Positions 7,323-14,900 of a DNA stretch of 21,784 bases are shown piece by piece. This DNA comes from Prevotellaceae bacterium UBA1075 (GTDB lineage Bacteria; Bacteroidota; Bacteroidia; Bacteroidales; Bacteroidaceae), in contig DCCS01000008.1 in the NCBI GenBank assembly GCA_002316015.1, forward strand, positions 38,927-60,710. The letters run 5' to 3'. Each line of letters starts with the position of its first letter. The stretch's first letter is position 1. The position numbers were made by a program, and so were the translations under genes. The notes beneath the pieces were generated by a model, which saw only the letters and a program-made list of their open reading frames with translations, ran no database searches and was not told the origin of the DNA.

Positions 7323-10300
7323 TTAGAATGTCACTTTCACTCCTCCCGACACTGAACGCAGGGCGGCATAGATGCTGTTGGTTGCCGAACGGATGCCGAG
7401 ACGAGGATCCAGACCCTTGCGGGCAGAGAACAGCGCAAGGTTGTCGCCCGAGCAATAGATGCGGATGTTGTCCACCTTGATCTTGCGGAGCAAGTCCTTG
7501 GGAATTGTGTAGCCCAGCGTGACGTTGTTGATGGAGAAGTAGTTGCTGCTCACCAGCCAGCGGTCGCTCGTGGCGTTGGTGTACTGGTCGTCGGCGCACA
7601 AGCGGGGAATGTCGGTGTTGGTGTTCTCGGGAGTCCACGCCTTGAGCATGTCCTTGTGGATGTTGCTGCCTGCATCCGTACTGCTCAAATTGTTCATCAA
7701 GTCCTGATAGGTCATGTCATAGAGTTTGCCGCCAAACTGGTAGGAGCACTGCAAACCCAGGTCAAAGCCGAAGAACTCCAACTTGGTGCCCACGCCGCCA
7801 AACCAGTTGGCCTGCAGGTCGCCTGTTGCCTGGCGGTTGGTGGTACGAGCGGTAGCGTAACTTGATGTGGCATACTCGTTTCCGTTGTTGTCCTTGGCCC
7901 AATAGAGAGCCAGGCCGTTGGTCTTGTCCACGCCCGCGTACTTCACCAGGTAGTACTCATACATGGAGTGGCCCTCGCGGTAGATGCTGGAACCATCAAT
8001 CAACTGGCCATCCAATTCGGGAGCGAGCTCCAGGATCTTGTTGTTGTTGTAGGCCATGTTGAAGTCGATGCCCCACTTGAAGTTCTTGGTGTCAAACACC
8101 ACTCCGTGCAGGTCAAGCTCGACGCCACGGTTGCGCATGGAACCGATGTTCATGGGGATGGAGGTGTAACCGTTTGAAGGAGCCACGGGCTTGTAGTAGA
8201 GCATGTCCTTGGTGGTGCGGTTGTAGAAGTCAAGAGAACCGCTCAGGCGCTTCTTGAAGAACTCGAAATCCACAGCCACGTCATAGGCGTTGCTCTTCTC
8301 CCAGGTCAGTTCGGGGTTGGCCTTATAGGAGAGAGAGCCGTCGCTGAAGGTGCCGTTGTTTCCCGTCATCTTGTACTGGTCCACATAGGCATAGTTGTTG
8401 CCAATGTTGTCATTGCCCTGCTGGCCGAAACTTGCGCGCACCTTGAGCAGGTCTATCCACTCGGCATCGTCCAGGAAGTCCTCCTTGGCCATCTCCCACG
8501 CGGCGCTTGCGCTCCAGAAGGTGCCCCAGCGATTGCCCTTGGCGAAGCGGCTTGAACCGTCGGTACGGAGGCTCCCGCTCACGAAATACTTCTCGTCAAA
8601 GTCATAGTTCACACGACCCAGCACACTGCGTGTGGCCCTGGAGTGCGCGAGACCATATCCACGGCGTCCGTCGATGGCGTTGTTCACGGCCCACAAGCCA
8701 GACTGGTAGAGGTTACGCCCATAAGCACTCACATACTCATACTGCCAGTCATAACTCTCATAGCCGGCCAGGATGTCGATGCTGTGGTCATCGAGGAAGC
8801 GCGTGCGGTAGTTTCCCATGTACTGCTGCGTGACACCCAACTGGCGTATCTGCAGTTGGCTGGCCTCGCCGCCGTTGGACGCGCTCTGTCCGTACTTGGA
8901 AGAGGTAGCCATGTGGTTGCGGGTATTGTCAAGGTCCATGCCTATCTTGCCCGTGAGGGTCAAGCCCTTCACAGGTGTCAGTTCGATGCCCCAGCGGCTG
9001 TTGAAGATGTCCATCAGGTACTCCTCCGTCTTGTAGGTCAGGTCACCGATGGGGTTTGACATTGACATCCAGTTGCGGGTGTAGTTGCTGGTTGTCAGGT
9101 CACCATAGTCGTAGATGGGGTTCTTGCCGTCATACTTGATGTTTCCCTGCGCGTCGCGCACATACATGGGATATACGGGGGCGACGTGGTTGATTATGTA
9201 GAACACGTTGCCCGAACTGGTCGTGTTGTCATTCCCGTCCGTGTTGTCCTGGAGTTCGGGATAGTTGCTGGAACTGTTCACATAAGAGAGGTTGGTAGTG
9301 AACTTCAGCCACTTCTTGGCCTGGTAGTCCACGCTGAGCCGGGTGGAGATGCGGTCAAAGGATGACTTCTTGATGATGCCCTCATCACCCAGGTAGCCCA
9401 GGTTCAGGTAGTAGGAGATTTTGTCGGTACCGCCGTTCACGCCCAGGTTGTACTCCTGGCGGAACCCATGGGTGAGCGACTCCTTGGTCCAGTCATCGGG
9501 TGTGTAGGTGTACTCACCGTCGCTGTAGCCCAGCCTGGCATTGGGATTGATGCGTCCGTTTGCGTCAAAGAGGCTTTCGCCCGGAGCCACGGTATAGATG
9601 GGTATTCCCGTTGCCGAGGCCGCCTTTGCGCTGGCGTAGGCACGGGCATCGGCTGCACCCATGCCCTGAGTGTATATGGCGTTGTTGTAACGTGAGCGGT
9701 AGAGCTGCTCCATGTACTGGTTGGTGCTGGTAATCACGTCATAGTTGCCCACCTCGCGGGCACTCCCGCCCCAGGAGGCGCTCAGGGTAATCTTGGCATC
9801 CTGCCCCTTCTTTCCCTTCTTGGTGGTGATCATGATGACACCATTGGCGCCACGCGCGCCATACAGGGCGGCGGCGGCGGCATCCTTGAGCACGCTCACG
9901 CTCTCCACGTCATCGGGGTTGATAGCCGAGATGTCACCCTCGTAGGCCATGCCGTCCAGCACGTACAGGGGAGCCTTTCCCGCATTGATGGAGCCGTAGC
10001 CACGGATGTAGATGGTGCTGCTGGAGCCAGGCTGACCCGTGCTCTGGAAGGCCGTCACGCCCGCCACATTGCCTGCCAGCGCGTTGCTCACGTTGGAAAT
10101 CTGGCGGTTCTCTATCGTCTCGGCGTTCACCACCGAGGCTGAACCCGTGAAAGTACTTTTCTTCTGGGTGCCGTAAGCCACCACCATCACGTCCTGCAGG
10201 TCGGTGCTCACAGGCTCCATGCTGATTTGCATCTTGCCCTTGGCCTGCACCTCCACGGACTTCATGCCCATGCAGGAAATCACCAGGGTACCGCCCTTGG

Positions 10301-10499
10301 CGGGAAGGTTTTTCAAAGTGAACTTGCCGTCCATGTCGGTCAGGGCTCCCTTGGTGGTGCCCTTCACCTTCACGGTGGCTCCCACCAGAGGCTCGCCCGT
10401 CTCGCTGTCGACGACGGTACCCGTCACCTGCTGCTGGGCGAATGCCATACCTGCGCTCATCACAGCGCAAGCAAGGAACATAAGAATTTTCTTACCCAT
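7323..10499 (-). CDS. SusC/RagA family TonB-dependent outer membrane transporter, locus 1
   Basis: A 1058-residue protein. Residues 1-21 are a signal peptide ending AFA. Residues about 23-97 form a carboxypeptidase-regulatory-like domain (TGTVVDSETGEPLVGATVKV). DVMVVAYGT at 103-111 is the TonB-box region, followed by the plug, which ends in GARGANGVIMITTK (214-227), a hallmark of the family. The rest is the 22-strand beta barrel, ending in GGVKVTF with the terminal Phe used by the assembly machinery. It imports SusD-bound ligand using TonB energy. It is the first gene of locus 1, and its promoter lies inside the adjacent invertible segment, currently pointing towards it. The leader after that promoter is about 141 bases and runs through the left inverted repeat. 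Confidence 0.95.
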   Translation of the reverse strand: MGKKILMFLACAVMSAGMAFAQQQVTGTVVDSETGEPLVGATVKVKGTTKGALTDMDGKFTLKNLPAKGGTLVISCMGMKSVEVQAKGKMQISMEPVSTDLQDVMVVAYGTQKKSTFTGSASVVNAETIENRQISNVSNALAGNVAGVTAFQSTGQPGSSSTIYIRGYGSINAGKAPLYVLDGMAYEGDISAINPDDVESVSVLKDAAAAALYGARGANGVIMITTKKGKKGQDAKITLSASWGGSAREVGNYDVITSTNQYMEQLYRSRYNNAIYTQGMGAADARAYASAKAASATGIPIYTVAPGESLFDANGRINPNARLGYSDGEYTYTPDDWTKESLTHGFRQEYNLGVNGGTDKISYYLNLGYLGDEGIIKKSSFDRISTRLSVDYQAKKWLKFTTNLSYVNSSSNYPELQDNTDGNDNTTSSGNVFYIINHVAPVYPMYVRDAQGNIKYDGKNPIYDYGDLTTSNYTRNWMSMSNPIGDLTYKTEEYLMDIFNSRWGIELTPVKGLTLTGKIGMDLDNTRNHMATSSKYGQSASNGGEASQLQIRQLGVTQQYMGNYRTRFLDDHSIDILAGYESYDWQYEYVSAYGRNLYQSGLWAVNNAIDGRRGYGLAHSRATRSVLGRVNYDFDEKYFVSGSLRTDGSSRFAKGNRWGTFWSASAAWEMAKEDFLDDAEWIDLLKVRASFGQQGNDNIGNNYAYVDQYKMTGNNGTFSDGSLSYKANPELTWEKSNAYDVAVDFEFFKKRLSGSLDFYNRTTKDMLYYKPVAPSNGYTSIPMNIGSMRNRGVELDLHGVVFDTKNFKWGIDFNMAYNNNKILELAPELDGQLIDGSSIYREGHSMYEYYLVKYAGVDKTNGLALYWAKDNNGNEYATSSYATARTTNRQATGDLQANWFGGVGTKLEFFGFDLGLQCSYQFGGKLYDMTYQDLMNNLSSTDAGSNIHKDMLKAWTPENTNTDIPRLCADDQYTNATSDRWLVSSNYFSINNVTLGYTIPKDLLRKIKVDNIRIYCSGDNLALFSARKGLDPRLGIRSATNSIYAALRSVSGGVKVTF

Positions 10500-10537
10500 G
10501 TTTTTGAAAAGTTGAATTAATAAAACTGTGTTATGCT

Positions 10538-10591
10538 TTTTCTCTCCTCTTATGTCTCCACCTCGTGCCCCAAGGTGGAAAACACTTTTGC
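10538..10591 (+). repeat. Left 54-bp inverted repeat (recombination site)
   Basis: This copy runs from TTTTCTCTCC to ACACTTTTGC and is an exact reverse complement of 11862-11915. Inside it CCACCT and AGGTGG form a dyad around a 9-base centre (CGTGCCCCA), with one further base pair outside and then one mismatch. This fits a tyrosine-recombinase core: two arm sites flanking a crossover spacer. The repeat lies in the leader of the locus 1 transcript. Confidence 0.95.
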
Positions 10592-10646
10592 CGTTTTTAT
10601 CTCCCTCGTTGTCGTACTACGCCAGACAGCCGTATGTTAATGGGTG

Positions 10647-10678
10647 CAAAAATATATGAGATTTTGTTGTCTGCCAAA
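10647..10678 (-). promoter_or_regulatory. Outward promoter inside the invertible segment, now directed at susC of locus 1
   Basis: Read on the minus strand, TTTG (10675-10678) is followed after exactly 20 bases by TATTTTTG (10647-10654), a full match to the Bacteroides -33/-7 consensus. Start of transcription is expected near 10640. The first ~103 transcribed bases lie in the invertible segment, so both loci would share this 5' leader. In this orientation it drives locus 1. The GGCAGACAA word that overlaps its -33 box also occurs upstream in a palindrome. Confidence 0.85.
10667..10675. promoter_or_regulatory. TTGTCTGCC word over the -33 region of the outward promoter
   Basis: TTGTCTGCC at 10667-10675 shares its last base with the -33 box and fills part of the promoter spacer. 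The same 9-mer forms each arm of the palindrome at 10754-10777, and a weaker relative (GCCAGACAG) lies at 10621-10629. A protein that binds here could block or help RNA polymerase, or help the recombinase. The binding protein is unknown. Confidence 0.45.
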
Positions 10679-10753
10679 TATTTCTTGCAAAAAGTTGCGA
10701 TTTCACCCCAAAAGCCGCTGTTAAGTCGCAAAAAACACTAAAATGGCATGTTT

Positions 10754-10777
10754 TTGTCTGCCCAGATTGGCAGACAA
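10754..10777. promoter_or_regulatory. Palindrome TTGTCTGCC-N6-GGCAGACAA, possible operator
   Basis: Perfect 9-base arms around CAGATT lie between the recombinase stop codon and the outward promoter. A T-run precedes it on the plus strand, but none follows it on the minus strand (the direction in which the recombinase is transcribed), so it does not look like a terminator for that gene. The arm recurs over the promoter -33 box, favouring a protein-binding site. The rest of 10592-10839 is AT-rich and holds only the promoter described separately. Confidence 0.5.
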
Positions 10778-10839
10778 GGCTCACTCATTTAATTTAAGTA
10801 TAAACGGGGAAATGCGAAGAGCACAAGTTGAGCGGGAAG

Positions 10840-11823
10840 TCAGATGCCTTTCCCTAACGTCTTCAGGAGTTGATGATTGGCCTCGGCAAGTTGCGGGTCG
10901 AAAAGGCTCTTTATGTAAATCATGGTGGTGGACGTGCTGGTGTGCCCCAATGCCTTGGAGATAAGCCGCACATCGAGGTCGTGCTTGTAGGCTATGCTGG
11001 CCCAAGTGTGCCTGGCCACATAAGAGGAAAGGGGCTGGCTGGCAGAGATGCGTCTCGACAAGCATGCCAGGCTGTAGTTGTAGCGGCGAAGCTGGCTTAG
11101 GTATTGCCCGTGCGCCATTGTGGCGTCGGGAGTCTTGATAACGGGAAAGACATACTGTGTATTGCTGCAAGATTCGTACCTTGCAATGATTTCGCTCATG
11201 CATGGTTCTATTGCCACCACTATCTCCTGGCCGGTTTTGTGGCGGGCATAGTGAAATCTCCCGTCTCTGATTTGCTCCTTCCGCAAATAGGCGATGTCAA
11301 CGAAAGGCATTCCCATGGCATAGAAACTGAACATGAAGATGTCGCGTGCAAAGGCAAGCGACGGCTTGTCTTCGAGGTCAAGGCGGCACAGCCGCAGGAT
11401 GTCCTCCTCCACGACGCTGCGTTTGCGGGTGTGCTCCTTCCCCGTGAACACCTTGCGGAAGGGCCGCGTGTCGGCAGTCATCCGCAGGGCCACACCTCTA
11501 TTATATAAGGTACGTATGGAACGCATGTAGCACGAAATGGTGTTCATGCTCAGTCCTCTGTCTATGAGCCACCTCTGGTAGCGGTCCATTTCTTGCGGCA
11601 AGATGTCGGACAGTGTCCAGTCGCCCCTTTGCCAGAAGAGTGTGAGCGAGTTGGCGGCAGTCAGGTAATTGGCTGCCGTTTTGTAGCATTTGCGTTCCTT
11701 GGCACTTTCTATCTCCAGGCGGATGAAATCCAAAGCGGCGGGTTCTTTGTGCTTGGTCTTGTTCTCTGCATGCTGCTCCCTACCAGGCAGGTGGAAGCCA
11801 AATTCTAACTTGAAATACGCCAT
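10840..11823 (-). CDS. Tyrosine recombinase (site-specific DNA invertase) inside the invertible segment
   Basis: A 327-residue protein from ATG 11823. An upstream in-frame ATG at 11901 is rejected because those codons lie mostly in the inverted repeat and upstream of the likely -7 box. The N-terminal part (about 25-125) is a SAM-like core-binding domain with WLIDRGLSMNTISCYMRSIR. The catalytic domain has GMPFVDIAYLRK, HKTG (Lys196), YVARHTW (Arg271), LGH (His294) and the nucleophile Tyr303 in TTMIYIKS. Two positions differ from classic integrases: the HxxR box reads YVAR, and the residue before GM is Met where Arg is common. I believe similar variants occur among Bacteroidetes invertases, but this was not checked. 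It should recombine the 54-bp repeats. Being inside the segment with its own promoter, it should be made in both orientations. Confidence 0.92.
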   Translation of the reverse strand: MAYFKLEFGFHLPGREQHAENKTKHKEPAALDFIRLEIESAKERKCYKTAANYLTAANSLTLFWQRGDWTLSDILPQEMDRYQRWLIDRGLSMNTISCYMRSIRTLYNRGVALRMTADTRPFRKVFTGKEHTRKRSVVEEDILRLCRLDLEDKPSLAFARDIFMFSFYAMGMPFVDIAYLRKEQIRDGRFHYARHKTGQEIVVAIEPCMSEIIARYESCSNTQYVFPVIKTPDATMAHGQYLSQLRRYNYSLACLSRRISASQPLSSYVARHTWASIAYKHDLDVRLISKALGHTSTSTTMIYIKSLFDPQLAEANHQLLKTLGKGI

Positions 11824-11853
11824 ACTATAAAATGTGTTTTGGGGATTTTCGTG

Positions 11854-11861
11854 CAAAGATA
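11854..11861 (-). promoter_or_regulatory. -7 box of the recombinase promoter at the inner edge of the right repeat
   Basis: TATCTTTG on the minus strand matches TAnnTTTG and abuts the repeat. No TTTG is found 19-21 bases upstream, so the -33 region, which falls inside the repeat, is weak. The predicted start gives a leader of about 24 bases to ATG 11823. Because both repeats are identical, the sequence upstream of this promoter would not change on inversion for at least 54 bases. Confidence 0.6.
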
Positions 11862-11915
11862 GCAAAAGTGTTTTCCACCTTGGGGCACGAGGTGGAGACA
11901 TAAGAGGAGAGAAAA
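11862..11915 (-). repeat. Right 54-bp inverted repeat (recombination site)
   Basis: Exact reverse complement of 10538-10591. Similarity stops sharply on the inner side (GTTTTTATC versus TATCTTTGC), and on the outer side after one mismatch. It lies 55 bases before the start of the second susC, so it would be in the leader of a locus 2 transcript after inversion. Confidence 0.95.
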
Positions 11916-11954
11916 CGACACAAAATTAAACTTCATTCATAATATTAATATTAA

Positions 11955-11968
11955 AGAGAGAGAGAGAG
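11955..11968 (+). repeat. (AG)7 tract directly before the second susC start codon
   Basis: Seven AG units end two bases before ATG 11971, right where the ribosome binds. The tract is purine-rich and may serve as the ribosome-binding region. Change of unit number by slippage would alter spacing or strength of initiation, but the tract is short. Confidence 0.55.
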
Positions 11969-11970
11969 TT

Positions 11971-14900
11971 ATGGAAAAAAGACTATTGACGTTTATCGCC
12001 TGCCTGTTCCTTGGCATAGGAATGGCACTGGCACAAACTCAGGTTTCCGGAACAGTCACCTCCTCCGAGGATGGCGCACCCATTATCGGCGCACACATCA
12101 AGGTGGCGGGCACCAGCACCGGAACGGCCACCGATGTGGATGGTAAATTCTCACTGAATGTGGCTCCGGGCACGAAACTGGAGGTAACATACATCGGCAT
12201 GCAGCCCAAGACCGTCAAGGCCGCAAAGAACATGAAGATCGTATTGGACCCCGACAGCAAGTCGCTCGACGAGGTGATGGTCGTTGCCTATGGTACCGCC
12301 AAGAAGAGCGCCTTCACGGGGTCGGCAGGTGAGGTTAAGGCAAGCGACATTGATGTTCACGTGACTTCCACCGCAACAAGTGCTTTGGTTGGCAAGATTG
12401 CAGGTATTCAAGCTACAAGTTCATCTGGCGAACCAGGTTCTGCTCCTGTTATCCGTATTCGTGGTATTGGCTCTCTAAATGCAAGCTCAAGCCCACTTTA
12501 TATTGTTGACGGTGCTCCTTACGAGGCAGATGTTGCCAATATCAACCCTACGGATGTTGAGTCAATCTCTGTGCTGAAGGATGCTTCCGCCAGTGCCATC
12601 TATGGTGCCCGTGGTGCCAATGGCGTTATCATTATTACTACCAAACGCGCCAAGAAAGGCCAAGATGCACAGGTGAAATTTGATGCGAAATGGGGTTCGA
12701 ACTCTCGTTTGATTCCTCAATATGATGTCATTGACAATGGTGCGGAGTACCTGGAGACCATGTATCGCGCAAAGTTCAACTCTAAATATTATAACGGCAG
12801 TACAAAGGCTGAGGCTTACGCTTATGCAGACGCAACCTTGTTTGACAAAAACAATGGCGGTGTCGGCCAGGAGGCTAATGTCTATACAGTGCCAGCTGGC
12901 GAAAAGTTGATAGGTACAAACTTCAAGCTGAACCCTAATGCCGCCTTGGGCCGTGTAGATGGTGACAATTACTACACAGCAGACGATTGGTATGACGAGA
13001 CTATACACAATGCTTTCCGCCAGGAATACAACCTCTCTGTGTCTGGCGCAAGCGACCGTATTACCTACTATGCAAGCACTGGTTACCTGAAAGATGGCGG
13101 TACCGTTGAGAACTCTTCTTACCAGCGTTACACAGGACGTGCCAATGTTGAGTACCAGGCCAAGAAATGGTTGAAGCTGACCACAAACATGGGCTTCACA
13201 CACACCGATTCTGAGACACCGTCATTTGATGTTGGCACCTGGGGCAGTTCTGGCAACGTGTTTTATATCTGTAACATGATAGCCCCTATCTATCCGCTTT
13301 ACAAGCGTAATGCTGATGGCTCCATCAAGACAGAGAATGGCCGTAAGATGTACACCACAAACAACGGCTCTTTCGTGGGCAATGCGGTTCGGGACAACCA
13401 TTTTGACAGGGACCACACCTACCAGGATGTTTTCACGGGTCAGTGGTCGGCAATAGTCACTCCTGTCGAAGGATTGAATCTGACGGCGAACTTGAGTGCC
13501 ACATCCATCAATAGCCGCCGGAATTCTTTGGCGAGTGTGTTTGGTGGTGGTAGTGGTGAGAACGATGGTAGCGCTTATGTAAGCAGCACTCGCTATTTCC
13601 CCGTCAACCAGCAGTATTTGGCTACTTATACTCACACATTCGGTAAGCATAACATGAACCTTCTTGCCGGCTACGAGCAATACAAGTTCAAGAAACAGGG
13701 GTTGTCTGGTAAAAACAATCACCTCTTCGACCCATACATAGGTGAACTTGGCAACGCATACGGAACCTCACAAAAGGAGACATCTTCTTTCACAGACAAT
13801 TATATGACTGAAGGCTTCTTTGGTCGTGCACAGTACGATTTTGACGGAAAGTACTTCGCAAGCGCTTCTATCCGCCGTGATGCTTCTTCTGTTTTTGCAC
13901 CGGGCCATCGTTGGGGAACTTTCGGCTCTATCGGTGCCGCCTGGCTTATCAACAAGGAAAGTTTCTTGAGTGACGTGAAGTGGATCAACCTCTTGAAGTT
14001 GAAGGCATCTTATGGTGAGCAGGGTAATGACAATCTCTCTGGCGTTACTTACTCCTGGCATGCTTATGCAGATATGTATTCTCCATCTTACAATGAGGCC
14101 TCCAAGAACTATTCTATCATCATGGTTCAGATGGGTAATGAAAACTTGACGTGGGAGACTTCCAAGGCCTGGAACTTTGGCGTGGATTTCGAGTTGTTCA
14201 AAAACCGCTTGAACGGAAGTTTCGAGTATTATGTGCGTAACACGTCAGACTTGTTGTTCTTCAAGAACTTGCCGTTGTCCTCTGGTATTAGTGTTTCTGA
14301 TTATCCCGACAATATTGGCTCTATGAGAAACCAAGGTTTCGAATTCTCATTGGAGGGGGTTGCCGTAAGAAACAGAGACATGGAGTGGAGTTTGAACGCC
14401 AATATCAGTCATAACAGCAATAAGATAACCGATCTTGACCAAGAGTTGATATCTACTGGACGAATCATCAAAAAAGGCGGTTCGGTTTACAACGCTTACA
14501 TGATCAAGTATGCAGGCGTGAACCACGACAATGGTAAGGCTCTTTACTATAAGGACGACGTGGATGCTGAAGGCAAAGTCACTGGTGTAACAACAACAGA
14601 AGATATCACAAAGGCAACAAAATATGACTGTGGCTCAACTCTGCCTAAGTTTACCGGTGGTTTTGGCACCAACTTGACTGCCTATGGCTTTGACTTGTCT
14701 GCACAGTTTGCGTTCCAGTTGGGCGGCAAGATTTACGATGGTACCTACCAAAATTTGATGCACAATGGCACCGAAGCTGGCCAGGCGTTGCACAGAGACG
14801 CTTTGAAGGCATGGAGCGAAACCAACAAGGGTAGTAACATTCCACGTTTGAGTTCCGCTACTACCGATGACGCAGGTTTCGGCAGCCAGACACCATATGA

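Larger units (their letters stand above)
10538..11915. other. Invertible DNA segment (phase-variation switch) with its own recombinase and outward promoter
   Basis: The 1378-bp segment is bounded by perfect 54-bp inverted repeats and lies between two divergent susC genes. It contains a tyrosine recombinase gene and a single strong outward promoter near its left end. No promoter is visible in the susC leaders outside the repeats (10500-10537 and 11916-11970). Inversion would move the -7 box from 10647-10654 to 11799-11806 on the plus strand, aimed at the second susC with a leader of about 158 bases. Repeats, gene and promoter are seen directly; inversion itself is inferred from the arrangement and from known Bacteroidetes phase-variable loci. 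Confidence 0.88.

Noticed and set aside
10754..10777. Palindrome considered as a terminator for the recombinase gene
   Set aside because: On the minus strand it is followed by an A-run, not a T-run, and its arm recurs at the promoter, which suits a binding site better.
10743..10964. Small plus-strand frame of 73 codons at the end of the recombinase gene
   Set aside because: It overlaps the recombinase C-terminus and the palindrome, and its translation is Cys/Trp-rich and low in plausibility.
11824..11901. Upstream start of the recombinase at 11901, adding 26 residues
   Set aside because: The added codons are mostly inverted-repeat sequence and lie upstream of the TATCTTTG box. MAYFKLEFGF at 11823 is a normal start for the family.
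12562..13203. Minus-strand open frame of 213 codons inside the second susC
   Set aside because: It is antisense to the plug and early barrel region of a complete transporter and shows no domain.
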